From Ettlia oleoabundans (Eukaryota > Chlorophyta > Chlorophyceae > Chlamydomonadales): a stretch of DNA of 55,531 bases. A program made the translations under genes and the position numbers. The stretch lies in assembly GCA_019693395.1 (NCBI GenBank), contig JAAMXP010003512.1, positions 1 to 55,531 of the forward strand. The letters are read 5' to 3'. Within the stretch, counting starts at the first letter, position 1. Every line of letters begins with the position of its first letter. Shown here piece by piece: positions 11,365 to 22,973 of this stretch. The notes below the pieces were generated by a model. The model searched no databases. It was not told the DNA's origin and saw nothing but the letters and a program-made list of their open reading frames with translations.

Positions 11365-11904
11365 TGCGCCAACACAGCCTCCACAGCCAAATAATCTAGC
11401 TTCAGCGCCTTCGTAACTGCCAGCACCAAGGCGAAACTCAGCTGCATGGAGCAATATTTCTATTTGTTGTGTGGAAGGAGGGCCCAAAGTTGTGCTTGTG
11501 CACTGCTTTCTCTGCCTTAACCCCCACAAATTTGTCTGTAGTGCTGATGTCCACACATTCATTCTCGAGCTGTTGCCAGCCAACAGTTAAACCGACATAC
11601 TGTTTACCACATCACTCTGTTCAGTGTCAAGGGCTGTAATAATGAAAGTGCTATGAAAGAAAAAGAAAGGCAGTGCGTTGCCAGTGCTGAGCCATATGAA
11701 ATGAATGAGGTCGCTCGTGGCTTGCAAAAACAAATACCCGTCGCTGTGGTCATGCCCAGGGTGCACAGGGCTGCAGCTGGGTGGTCGATGTGGTCTCTAC
11801 TAAGGATACAGGGCCGCCGTCAAACCCTTGGGGTCTAACACAGGCTCAGTAGCAGCTGCACCTTTGTGTTAAGTTGTAAGACAATGTAGAAAATGCTGGA
11901 GCGG
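11365..11904. other. Convergent intergenic region
   Basis: 540 bp between the 3' ends of the Nudix gene (+) and the IPC synthase gene (-). It holds a candidate TGTAA signal at 11635-11639; otherwise no gene or repeat is seen. Confidence 0.5.
11635..11639 (+). terminator. Candidate polyadenylation signal TGTAA
   Basis: 271 nt after the Nudix stop, in sequence ggctgtaataatg. Assigned by position and motif only. Confidence 0.3.
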
Positions 11905-14392
11905 CTACAGAGAGGAGGCGCTCTGGTCCTCCTGGGCCAGCACCGGCTCCTGGCTTTCCGTCCGGCGGTGCTGCGCTGCCGTGCGAGAGCTTATGCGCCG
12001 CGGCAGGTCGGTGAGCGCTCCCCACGCCTCCTTCATGGGGCTGCCCGGCTGACTGCCCCTGCCGCCGCCGCCGCCGCTGCTCCCACTCTTGTCGAGGATG
12101 CCGCCGGCGTGGCTGCTGCCGTTGTTGATGCCGCTGCTGAGTCGTACTGAGCCGGAGCGTGCTGCCATCTCCACATCCACCGTCACCTCACCGTCGTGCA
12201 GCCCCGCTGCTGCTACAACCTCCTGCCGCTCCTCTAACGACTTTGTCGGCTTCCTGCTGCTGTCTACGCTGCCGTTGGCCCCGCCGCCTGACCCTGCTTG
12301 CTGCGTGGGCGGCTGGGTGGGAGGCAGCAGGCTGACCAGGCCGCGGTTGTCTGCGGTACAAATGTCGTCCCGCTGGTAGGTCCAGGTGCGGAAAAAGTGG
12401 AAGGCCACGAGCGGCACCACGTAGAAAGCGACGGTGATGTCCACGGTGTAGCTGGAAAGAAAGAAAAGGCAGGCAGGCAGGCAGGCCAGTTAATCACGGG
12501 ATTCTTGCGGCCGAGCCAGCGGGCCTGGTGGAGGGGCCGGCCAGCTGCTCACCAATGGAGCCGCGGGTCAGCTAGGTACAAGCCAGGCACACACAAGACC
12601 GAGGTTCATTCCTTTGCACACCCCTGGCTGCATGGCTGGAAGCAGGGTGAAACCTTTAGTCATAATTAAGGCACTCACTGCTTGCGGCTTGCGATGATGC
12701 AGAGTCCGGTGGCAGCGGTGTAGAGGAAGGCCCACGCTTTGAATGCCAGGTAGCTGCCCATGTAGCAGTAGCACCACGTGAAGGCCAGAAGAAAGGTGAT
12801 GTGGCTGGAGAAGATAAGGTCGCCGCAGCCCTTGCTGGCCTGGCGCGCGACGTCGACAATGATCACCCGCCACCACTGCAGGTGGGACATGCGCAGGCGG
12901 GGCAGCAGGCGCTGGGATGGGTTGCCAAGTGAACAGTGAACCGCACAAAGGATTAGCACAAAGAAGGAACTATATCAGCTGCTTGAACAGATACTTGGAG
13001 TAAGCTGCAGGGTGCCACAAACAAGTAAGGATTGCGGCTGCAGGCGCCGGCAGCCGGCTTACCACAGGCCAGGGCACATCGGATGTGGGCTCTGGCCCTC
13101 GGCAGTGCGGCGCTGGGGCTGGGAGCTGGGTAGAAAGGAAGCTGATGATGCGCAGAATCTGGCAGGACACCAGCACCACCAGCACGCGCTTGGCCACCAC
13201 AGATGCGCTGAATGTCTTGCGCCGTGTCGCAAAGGGGCTCAACAGCCAGAGGAAGAATTGCACAAAGCCTGCATGATACAGGACACAGGGCACGTGCCCA
13301 AATAAATACTTTTGAGCTGGTCCAAAGCTAAAGACCTTGGCGAGAGGCAGGAGCGAAAAGCACAGCGATACACCCTACTGAGTATCACATGCGCCACCGC
13401 AGCCCAGCCCCTCGCGGACACTCCATGCCCAACGCCCCCACGGACCCGCATCCGCTGCGCAAGCCGCAGGCAGGCACCCAGTAGCCAAGCACTGCTTGAC
13501 CAGCAACAGGCACCAATGGCACCCTACCAGCAGGCAGGGCAAGCAGGCCGGGACGCACCCAAGTAGACCAGTATCTCTGACGCTGCATCAACGCTGAGGT
13601 ACGGTAGCACCTCAAATCCAAGGTCATGCAGCGTGGTGTTAGGTTCGGGCAGCGGCGTGTGCATGTAGTCTGCAAGCAAAGGCACATGTTGGTAAGACAA
13701 GCTTTCATTGCCGTCATTGGGGGAAATGCGTAGGCTGGTTATAGCAGTGTGGCTGATGTGCCCTGGTCAGGAACATAGCCGCGGTTGTTTGTTAGTTCGG
13801 CCGAGGCGATACAGCTGTGTGCACAGCAGTCGCGCCAAATGCAAGGCACACGATTCGCCACAGAGCCCAGCTTGACCAACAGCGGCATGGCTGGTCTTTC
13901 CCCGCCACCAGCTTGGATGCGAGTGCAGTGGGGTCGATTCCTCACATGCCATGCCAGTGAAGATCGCGTGGATGTACTGAAAAATGAGGCAGGGGATGAT
14001 GACCCACAAGCGCGGCTTGAGGCGCGGCCAGTCAGCTTTGGCCTCCGCCAAGGCGCGGCGCCATAGCATGCGGCTATGGAACCGCAGCTTTTTCACAAAC
14101 CCTGCACCCAGCATAAACATTGAATGCCACTGACTGCGATATACGGTGCAACATACAAGGTTACGGGCTGATATGGGCTAAGGGCGGTAAGTCTTGCGCG
14201 AGGTCTTTACACCCCTTCAGCCTGCCAGCTGTGGCCGCCAGCTGACGCACCTTTTTGTGGAGGCGACTCCGACGGGCCAAGGTCCAAGGAGCCACTGCTG
14301 AGAAACTGCTGATGGTTGTAGCGACTGTCTCGCCCTGGAAACCAAGCCTGGCCCCTCAGCCATGCTTGAAATGTGCGTAGGGCGCGCAGCAT
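11905..14392 (-). CDS. Inositol phosphorylceramide / sphingomyelin synthase-like (PAP2_C) protein
   Basis: Transfers a phospho-head group (inositol phosphate in plants) to ceramide in the Golgi; multi-pass membrane protein. Exons 14392-14251, 14101-13946, 13669-13559, 13268-13063, 12911-12679 and 12451-11905 sum to 464 codons. Seen: IIPCLIFQYIHAIFTGMAYYMHT, LHDLGFEVLPYL, several hydrophobic helices, the D3 motif CGDLIFSSH and the D4 motif HYTVDITVAF, which give the His-His-Asp triad (about H242, H283, D287). SSH in place of SGH, and the IIASRKHYTVD block, resemble plant IPC synthases more than animal SMS. The last ~150 residues are a hydrophilic Gly/Ser-rich cytosolic tail. Exon 1 is chosen because its phase fits; a shorter start at 14120 without it is also possible. 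Confidence 0.87.
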
Positions 14393-14799
14393 TGTCTTGC
14401 CTGGGACAGGCCTGCCCGCGATAAGAAGAACTAGGCTGAAAGATCCTTTATTAACCGCCCTATTTTGCAGCAACGGCCAGCTGACTTCCAGCAGGCAATA
14501 GCGGCGCCGCTGGTAAAGCGAGCGGGCAGCCCAACTGCTGGCTAGCGAATGTAGAGCAGAATCGCCCTAATGTGACTGCAATATGCAGTTGTGTGGAACT
14601 GCCGAGGGAAAGGCAGGGATGACGAGATTGGTGCCAACCTGGCGGCGGCTCGCCGGGCGGGCAGAAGCTGGTCAGCTGGAGCCCAGGCTCTTGAGGATGC
14701 TCCTGGTGAATCCCAAGATTTGATTCCGGGTGGCTTCTAGTGCACTGGACCATAGGTTGTGAGACGTTTACAGAAGGGTCAAGATAGCAGAAGCAGCGG
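14393..14799 (-). other. Intergenic, sulfotransferase 3' end to IPC synthase 5' end
   Basis: 407 bp between two tandem minus-strand genes. It contains a TGTAA signal for the upstream gene; no other feature is recognised. Confidence 0.45.
14768..14772 (-). terminator. Candidate polyadenylation signal TGTAA
   Basis: TGTAA on the minus strand, 28 nt after the sulfotransferase stop codon. Confidence 0.45.
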
Positions 14800-17700
14800 C
14801 TATTCTAGCCCAGCTTGCCGGATCTGGGCGGCATGCAAAGTAACTGCATAGGCATAGAGCCGCATGTCAAACTGGTTCAGCTTCTGCATGTGCTGCAGCA
14901 ACCGCAGATCCAGTTCCGCCGTTGCGTTGCTACCGCGCCGCGATCCCGCCCGTGCCTCCTGCCACCCAGCGTCATTCCACCCAAACAGCCGCTGCATGAG
15001 TGCCATGCTGGTGCCCGGTTGTTCCAGAAGCAACACAGCTGCAAAATAGTGCAGCCGCTGTTTGGCTACCAGTAGATCGGCTTCAGTCAACTGACTCCGC
15101 TGGTACAGGGCTGACCGTCCCACCAGCTCTCGTGTCATCCAGTTGTCGGGAACCTCCGCTAGCCACTGTTCCAAAGTGGCGTTTGGGGGCGCTGAGTAGG
15201 CGCGACACTCGGCTGCAGGAGTAGCAACCCGCCAGGAAAATATTGCAGTAACAGGCGGTATAGGTTCAAGGCAGAAGTATGTTACCTAAACGGTGGGCCT
15301 GCATGCAGGTTGATTGCACCAGCCTCAGTACCTGCGCTTGCACCTACAGTCCGGGCCCGCGGCACATCCCACCTGGAGCCAGCGGCATTTGCTCCACCAT
15401 GAATTGCCACCAGCGGTAGCTGGAAAGCACACGGTCCAGCGGGCGGCGCAACATGGTGACCCATGCCAGCGGCGCATCCAGTGCTACAGAATCCGGCAGG
15501 GGACCCTCACTGGCCACAAAGGTCAAGGGGCGGAAGTGGTGGGGCAGGGCCCTCTGCTGCACCTGGGTCAGGAAACCCAGCCAGCAGGCGCCACCAAGCC
15601 AATGCCGCGCCTGCAGGCTGCGGGTATGGCTGCTGCCGCTGTTGCTGCTGATTCCGTGGTGGCCAGCCGCTTCACTGTTGCCTTCGCCAGCATTGCTAAG
15701 AGCTGTGGAGGTGCTGCTGCCCACGGCAGGATGGGGCCCCAGGAAAGCCTCATACCTGCAGGAACGGGAGGAAACAGCAGGCGGCAGGTCAGGCTATTAG
15801 CAGTTAAGATGGGTTCAACACCTATGGTTGGCTGTATCAAGGGCACTGGCAGGCACTCACGCTGCCACTTAACCAGACTGCAGCTTCTAACACTGCCTCT
15901 GCTGCCGCTAGTCGTGAATTTGATATGGTGTAGGTCTACCCTCTGCTACCTCGCAGAGTTGTATCTGCCACTCACGGTACGCAGTTGGTGTCCCAATCTT
16001 TCTTCAATGGAAGAGGTGCCGACTCCGCCACCATGTTGCGATTGGCTAGCTTGCATAAGGTGCTGCCACCAGCCTGAATGGGCAGAGAGGCTTGAACACA
16101 GCCCCCCCAAACGGTCATAGCTCACATTGGCATTCAAGGCTGCCATGTCAGTCCTGGCTGTTAACTGGTGGCACCATAATCCCGTGAGGTCACCCTGTCA
16201 CCTCAAGAGCTCACCTTGTGCACATGCTTAAATAGAAGGGTTCCTTCACCGCGGCGCACAGCTGCCACCGCTGCCTCCCGTACACCCTTGTAACGCTGCA
16301 TGCAATCTTGATCAGTGAGTTCCGACCAGCCACTGGCTTCCTTATCCATAGGCGCACACCAATTGGTCAACAGCCGACCCGGCTGGAAAGTCACTGCACT
16401 ACTGCTGGAGGGCACATCAACTGCTGTTCTGCTGCCAGTTGAGGCGCTGCCAGCCGTGTCGCCTCCCACACTGCGTTCAGAACTGAAGGGCACACCAAGT
16501 GTTGCTTTTATGTTGGCCAAATCATTGCCATACGTGTCTTCTCTAAATTTGCCTTCAGTACTGGCAGCAGAGAGTCGTTTCAGGCCATCGCCGTCCCGCC
16601 CCTGCTGGTGCCAGCCGCTGCTGGCTGCCTGGGAAGGTGAGGTGCACGGCCCAGGGTCCAAATGCTCGTAGTAAACTGTGCCATGCAGTGCATCACAGAG
16701 ATCCTGCACCCAGCGTGTGCAGCATGGCGGCCAAAGTTTGAGAGCCTGCCAATGCCAGAACAGGGGCGAGGGATTGGTACTGAATGACCTAGCTGAAGGT
16801 CTGAAGTGCCTGCCCTGGCTAGAGCAAGTGCAGCCCCCGCTCGCCTGGTAGTTTGCCACCCACTCCTGGATGGCATCCGGCCCCGCCTTCACAAATTTGC
16901 TCGCCAACCGCACTCGTCTGCCTGCCTGCGGTGCCCCCATAAATGCAGCAGCCTGTTGCGCTTCAGCAAGTGGATCGGAAAGAAAGTCCTCGTACCATAC
17001 TGTATGGGTGGGCCGCCCCAGTGTGGTGACTGCCCTGTGCAGTGCCGCGTTTACCGCATCTGTGTATCGCAACCAGGCTTTGACCTTGGTGGTGTTGATG
17101 TGCAACCTGTCTCCAGTGCCAAGCTGCGCAGTCTGCCCAAGCACGTGCTGTTCATCTCCAGCCGATGTGCCAACTTGCCCCCCTACTGCCAGCGCTGTGG
17201 CTGCCGGTGCGCCCCCTCCTGCCCTGCTCCGGACCTTGAACTGACTGATACCCAGCTCCCAGGCCTTGTACCAGGAGAGGGCTTCCTTGAGGCGATTGCG
17301 CCTCAGGGTCACAACCACCTTAACATTATATCTGTTCAGCAGCTCGCGCAGCGCAGCTGTACGCAATCCGCTGGCACCTGTGTGCATGCGGCTGCCAAAA
17401 CTGTTGTTTCCCGTGCCATAATCATCCACATTGCCATCCAGGGTATAGGGCCGCATCTTGAAACCTGCCACTGTCTTGCCAGAGAGCTGTTTGAAACTTT
17501 CAATCTGTTGGCGGTTTACCCGCTTCCCGCGCAGAATCTCCTTGCGCCAGCCAGCAAAGCGCGCCTCATCAGGAGGGAAGGTGTAAACAGCTTCCATAAA
17601 GGCCGTCTTTTGGGCTGCCGTCAGCCCTGCGTAGTCCAGAGGTTCAAAGCCGGGGATGAAGACAGCGGGGTCGGAGGCCATCATTTCGGCCAAAGCGCTT

Positions 17701-18067
17701 GAACCCTGCATGCAGGCCATATGGGGGTGGCTCACGTGTTACACAGATTCCGCTTAAACCCTCTACCATCATGCATTGCAAGCAGGCAGATAACGAGGTG
17801 TTTACAGTGCCAGCCCACCTGATGCCCACTAAAGAATATAAGGAACTTGTGCTCGGGCTGTGCTGGTGGCGCCCCTGCCCTTGCTCTGTCGCTCGTGCTC
17901 CCCCATGAGGACCGTTGACCTAGGAGGTCCGGCGGCGTTTGTCTTCCCTGATGAAGCCACCGGATGCCCAAACAGGCCAGTGCTGCAAGGGTCAGCAGGC
18001 AAACGCAAGTATGCCTCCTGGGCTGCCGGGCGCCATTGCGCGGGCGCCTTGCCTTCTGGACTGGCAT
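14800..18067 (-). CDS. Golgi-type protein with two fused sulfotransferase domains
   Basis: Predicted to move sulfate from PAPS to carbohydrate or protein acceptors in the Golgi lumen. Exons 18067-17819, 17705-16845, 16703-16215, 16073-15976, 15755-15373 and 15212-14800 give 830 residues. N-terminus: basic cluster then TCVCLLTLAALACLGIRWL, a type II signal anchor. Domain 1: PAPS 5'-phosphosulfate loop FLIFFSGHQGSSALAEMM (about 75-92) and 3'-phosphate motif RRNRLKEALS (about 218-227). Domain 2: loop LLFKHVHKAGGSTLC (about 526-539, joined across an intron), NCVP, and LRRPLDRVLSSY (about 668-679), more like the galactose/heparan-type sulfotransferases. A Ser/Gly-rich linker separates them. The 141-nt intron 2 has a GC donor and no in-frame stop. 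The TAG stop is followed by TGA six codons on. Acceptor specificity is unknown. Confidence 0.88.
16704..16844 (-). other. In-frame, stop-free GC-AG intron
   Basis: Donor TACCAG|GCGAGC, acceptor gggtgcag. Splicing joins VANYQ to DLCDALHGTVYYEHLD, the normal end of a sulfotransferase fold. At 141 nt, with no stop, retention would add 47 residues and keep the frame. Confidence 0.7.
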
Positions 18068-18254
18068 CTTTTGCCTGATAACTGGTTGCAGGGTTCTAGG
18101 AGCTCTCGCACGCTGCCGCCCTTGCTGACCTGGACTCTCGTTGTGGCATTGTGCGTTGTTTGGGCATCATTTCCTTGCCGATCGTCAATCGGTTTGACCA
18201 AATTCGATCGTGCGCAGCGTTGAGCTCTGTTGCAGCAAGGGCCGAGTGATCAGC
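18068..18254. promoter_or_regulatory. Bidirectional promoter region (sulfotransferase / DNA 3'-phosphatase)
   Basis: 187 bp between two divergent ATGs, the shortest head-to-head gap here. No TATA box is obvious. Confidence 0.4.
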
Positions 18255-21200
18255 ATGGCGCCGAAACGCAAGGTGCAGTCGGATGAAAGCGATAGTGGCA
18301 GTGATTACAATGAAGAGCCAGCGGCCAGCAGCGGCAGCGAATACGAGGAAGAGGAGAAGCCCAAGCCCAAACCCAAGCCCAAGCCTAAGCCCAGGAAAAA
18401 AGGTGTTCTCGGCTGCACAGACGCTTCCCTGAATGGATGCTGCGCTTGACATGTTTGCTGGCATTGGAGACGTCTGTGGATTGGCCGCCTGCCACGGCGG
18501 GGCACCCCTGATAGCGGCCACACTCGGCAGCCGGGGCTGGGCCAGGCGGGCGGAGTGAAGCTGGGGCTGGCAATGTACTATTCACCAAGTTTTGTTGGAC
18601 TCTCATCAGTACACAGTAAACTGTAAGGCCTGTTGCTTTGTGTGTTTGTGCAGCGACGCCCAAAAAGAAGGCAGACGCAGAGGAGGAGGGGGAGGGGGAG
18701 GAGGCTCCCGGTGGCAGCAAGCCCAAGGCGCCGCCCCGCAAGCGTGCCAAGCCTGTCACGGAAGTTACCACGCTGCCAGACGGCTGGACTCTGCACCCAC
18801 CCAGCCTCATGTACAAGTGAGGCAGCCGGGAAGCGTAGAGAGAATAGCCAGCAGTGGGACCGGGAGTGAGGGTTGCAGCCTGTTGGTGCAGGCTATACTC
18901 TCGCTGTCTGCATCACATAGCCACCTGCCCCACTGTGGTAGCCTCTGGCCCTCTGCTGGGACCCTGCCTCACCTCCCGCTTTGCAACCTGAGCCCTCTGG
19001 CATCATTGTTAATGACATCCCCCTGCCCAAAGCCTGCCCGCAGGCTGAATCCTGAGGCGCAAGGGGGGTCCAAGATTGCTGCATTTGATCTGGACGGCAC
19101 GCTGATAGCCACCAAGAGCGGCAGGGAGTTTGGGGCAGGGCCAGGTAAGCAAGCCGCCCCCTGGGCACCCACAACAGCATTAGCAGTGCCTCATTTACCT
19201 GTTACTGTTACATTGACCTGTGAGGTGGCTTTGCCTGTACTGGCCTGCTTCACAGTCCGCCAGGTCGGGGCGTCTTGGTGCAACGCCGTGGTTGCTTTGG
19301 TCAAGCCCTGCTGGTTGTTTATCAATTGATCACACCGGGCAGTTGCCGCAGCAACAACAACAACAACAACCATCCTTGCCGTATCAAGACCTGCACTCTT
19401 TGGCATCCCTGCCATGGCGGCTGTTCTGAACTTGCTGTACTGTCTGTCTGCATTGCCTGTGTACCGCCTGCAGATGACTGGAAGTGGTTCAATAAGGCGG
19501 TACCAGGGAAGATGATGGAGCTGGTGGAGGAGGGGTACCAGCTTGTGGTGTTCAGGTACTGCAGCAATGGTACTGCTGCTAATCCCCTGAGCTTCTACTT
19601 CAGCTTTCCCTGTGGGCAGCACGGTCACTAGGCATGCAACATCATCAAGAGTCTTCTGCATCTCTGACCCTTTTTATGGTCTTCTCTGCCCCGCTCCTGC
19701 CTCCCTGCTCTTTTCCGCTTTGCTTTGCAGCTTGCAGGGTTGCCTCACTGTTTGCCCAGTGGCTATATTTTCCAAGGTTTCACAAACAACAAACTACTGT
19801 CGCCCTTTCTTCAATTGCAGCAACCAGGGCGGCGTCAAGGGAGCGCTGGCAGGCAAGGCTTCTGAGAACGTGCGGGGGCGGGTAGACAACATGCTGGCAG
19901 CGCTGGGAAAGAAGGCTAAGGGGGAGGTGCCAGTGCAGGTGCGTTTCTTCCAATAATGGTGCAGTTAAGTCAGTTAGTATTGGGGGACGTGCCAGTACAG
20001 TGGGTGTGTGTGAGACGGTGGAGTAGAATGGCAGCTGGGGGAGTTGTCGGTGAAGGTGGTGCATGTGCGAGACGGTGGAGCAAAAAATCCAACCGGGGGA
20101 GTTGTCAGGCGAGGTGATTGCATGCATGGGTGGCGGGAAGATGCCGGCAGCTTTGCGCATGCATGGGGAACGGCCGGGCTGATTGGCTGGGCAGAAAGGC
20201 TAAGGGGGAGGATGCAGCGAGGGGTGTGCTGGTGCAGTGGCACCACTGGTGCAAAAGGGGAGGAACTGGGAAGAAAGATGCGGAAAGCAGGGCTAGTATT
20301 GCTTGGGTGCGTGTCGTGGGCCGCGGGTAGCACGTGTTGTTGCTCCTTCATTGCTTGTTGTTGATTGCAACATCCACCTTATCCCCGCCACTTGGCCTTG
20401 CTGCTTTCTCTTACCGTTGCCTTCCTCCTCCCACGTCTGCCCCTCTATTCCCCACGCGTGTGTGCGTCTACACAGAGAATGCCTCACAAGCCTCACAGTG
20501 CCACCCTGCTTGGTTTTGTCCGCGCCCCCCCCGCGCCGTCCTACCCCACCCCATACCCGGCCCGCAGGTGTTTATGGCCACGCAGAATGACGACTACCGC
20601 AAGCCCGCCACCGGCATGTGGCAGTTCTTCGTGCAGAATGCCAACAAGGGCGTGCAGCCAGACCTGACGTGAGTGCGCAAGCATAGCAGGCACAGCGGGC
20701 ACAGCGGGCTGAGCATGCTGACTAGTTAAGCTTTCTTTGCATCGTTGCCGTCTGCACTGCCTCTGCCTGGCACCTTTGCATACATTGACAGCCGCGCCGC
20801 TGACCTTACGTTTAAGGCTGAACTTCGTTGTGTCAATGCTGCAGGCAGAGCTTTTTTGTGGGGGACGCTGCGGGGCGGGCCACGGACATCAATGACAAGG
20901 CCAGCTCAGACAAGTGAGGAAAGACCAGCAGGTTCCTGCAAGCATATGGGTGTTGAGATCTTCACAGCTCAATTGCCAGCTCAGACAAGTGAGGAGGGAC
21001 CTGGCGCTTTAACTTTAGTCAGCCAGCCAGCCAGCCAGCAGCCACCCTGTCAGCCAGCCATTGGCTTGGGAGGGATTCGTAGCTCTCTTGCCAACCTGTA
21101 GGCTGTCCCAGTACTGCCTGATGAGAGCTAAGGAATTGCTTGGCTTCCTTCGTGTCTTGCCAGCCTGCAGTCCCACAAGACACAAGTCGTCATACCCTGA

Positions 21201-21974
21201 ATGCCCCTGACAGCGGCTCTGGCGGTCCCAGCCCACTCCTTTGCCTGATTTCCATCAGTTGTTGGCCTTATGTTTCTATTTATTTGCAGGGACTTTGCAG
21301 CTGCCATCGGTGTGCGTTTTTTCCTCCCAGAAGATCAGTTCGGGTGCGGCAGCAGCACAAACACACCTGCAGCATCATCTGCAGCTTCAGCAAGCTTGCT
21401 ACCCCCCGCCGCTGCGGCGGCAGCAGCCGCGGCCGGAGCGGCGGGTATGGCAGCTGCTGGGGAGACTGCTGCAGTGCTGTTAGCTGCCATGGACTGCGTT
21501 CTACTTGCACCACACAACACACAAACACTGCAGCCACTGCGTATATGTGTGTGCTGTAGGTCCCCGCACCCATTCCTGTCAGCGGGTAGCCCCCCCACGC
21601 CTCAACCCTCCCACTCTGTGCTGACCTGGCGCCTCGCCGCAGGGAGAGCGACATCAAGAAGGGGGCCAAGACCGGCGAGAGCAGTGGAAAGAACACAGCC
21701 ATGGCCACGGCCTTTCGGCAGCTGGCACAACTGCTCGCAGGTGACTGTGGTGTGGTGTGGTGTGGTGTGGTGTGGTGTGGTGTGGTGTGGTGTGGTGTGG
21801 TGTGGTGGGGGTGTACCAAGCAGTGAGCGTGAGTGAGTGCACACCTCTAAAGTGTGCACCTGCTTGTCAGCACTTCCAGTTGGTGCCAGTTGTGCGAAGT
21901 TAACAGTTACTTTCAGCCTGTCTGACCGCCGTGCACGAGCCTCCTGCCAGCCTGGCTGACCCCTGGCCTGCCGG

Positions 21975-22011
<37 letters not shown>

Positions 22012-22973
22012 CTGGCTCTCACAAGCGCTACAGGATGCAGTGGGTTGGGTGAGCCGTCATCTGAGCCTAAATTGACACAACCTGCTCCTTCTGCCCTGCA
22101 GCCGAGCCTTTCAAGGCCAACGCCTTCAAAAAAGTGGCCGACATCATTGATTCACACCCAGAAACCATCACTGTGAGCCCCAAGCGCCCTGTTGTTTGTG
22201 CCTTGTATTGTCTGCGTTCTCCAGCTGCCACGCTGCTGTCTAGTAGTTTGTGTCTGATGTACTCCATCATCTACTTCGCAGTATCAGTAAGGTCAACGAA
22301 CCGAAGGTACTGGCAAAATCTCACCCCAACACCCTCAGTATCCCTCCCATCCCATCGTCCAGCTCAGCTGCCTGTCTGCAGCCCTCTACACCCTAGCCCA
22401 GCCGTTCTGCTTGCTTGCGCCCATGTCTGTGGCTACGAGCCCACTTGATTGCTCCTGCCCCGCTGCCTGTGCCTGCCTGGCCGCCCAATGCAGGCAGCTA
22501 AGGACCTTGCCTCAGTCAAGGGGGTGGGCAAGAGCTCCCTGGCCAAAATCACTGAGGTGGGTGGGGAATCAATCAAAAGCTGGATGGCTGGGACCGACCT
22601 GCGGCGGGTGGAAAGGGGTCGTTTGCCATTTAGGTTCTTTAATCTTAGACGTATATTGCGCTGTCAGGCTCGACTTGGGGTTGCTTACCTTGCATGCTGC
22701 CCCTCTGAACGTCAACCCTCCTTTCTGCCTGCCTGCTTGCAACGTTGCTGCCAGTTCACAGCACCACCTGGCCAGCGCACCATCGCTTTCCCTTGTCCAA
22801 TCTCCGCCTCTGGTTAAGCCTCTTTTCTCTTCTTCCTCCCCCCCTCCCACCCCTTTCCACCTGGGCCGCAGTTCCTTGAGACTGGCAAGCTTGCCGCTCT
22901 TGAGGAGGCTGGCATAGAGACGGGGGTGCAGCCCGTGGACAAGTCAGCAGAGGTGGGCCTCAAGTTCCTCTGA
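18255..22973 (+). CDS. DNA 3'-phosphatase (PNKP/ZDP type) fused to a DNA polymerase beta-like lyase/HhH domain
   Basis: Predicted nuclear DNA-repair enzyme. The HAD phosphatase removes 3'-phosphates at strand breaks. Twelve exons (18255-18402, 18654-18816, 19044-19144, 19474-19555, 19821-19938, 20568-20668, 20845-20913, 21290-21343, 21643-21740, 22102-22172, 22494-22556, 22872-22973) give 389 residues. Seen: a disordered acidic and Lys-Pro N-terminus, then GWTLHPPSLMYK, HAD motif I AAFDLDGTL (D119, D121), motif II VVFSNQGGVKG, MATQNDDYRKPATGMW, motif FFVGDAAGR and GVRFFLPEDQF. The kinase half of animal PNKP is absent. C-terminal ~85 residues: EPFKANAFKKVADIIDSHP then VKGVGKSSLAKITEFLETG, matching the pol beta 8-kDa domain; K353 aligns with its Schiff-base lysine and K316 with a DNA-binding lysine. 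The lyase activity is inferred. Confidence 0.88.
19920..20260 (+). repeat. Degenerate ~58-bp tandem repeats derived from an exon/intron junction
   Basis: Copies of a GGGGGAG...TG-rich unit start at about 19920 (inside the exon), 19982, 20037, 20095 and 20204. The last keeps the exon's AAGGCTAAGGGGGAGG string. They fill the first third of the 629-nt intron of the 3'-phosphatase gene. Confidence 0.6.
21746..21805 (+). repeat. (TGTGG)12 pentanucleotide array
   Basis: Twelve perfect TGTGG units starting 5 nt inside intron 9 of the 3'-phosphatase gene, right beside the donor site gtgact. Confidence 0.95.
21976..22012 (+). repeat. (CCTG)n microsatellite
   Basis: About nine CCTG/CTGC units in the same intron, pyrimidine-rich, upstream of the acceptor at 22101. 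Confidence 0.9.

Noticed and set aside
16203..17735. One long continuous exon of the sulfotransferase
   Set aside because: Removing 16704-16844 restores a normal sulfotransferase C-terminus (VANYQ-DLCDALHG); the continuous reading inserts an atypical 47-residue block. Kept as possible retention only.
21280..21819. Minus-strand ORFs with HTTPHHTTPH repeats
   Set aside because: These are the reverse reading of the (TGTGG)12 intron array and of 3'-phosphatase exons.
22261..22310. Extra small exon (…SVSKVNEPK) in the 3'-phosphatase gene
   Set aside because: It would break phase, and the direct join 22172/22494 already gives the expected pol-beta-like spacing.
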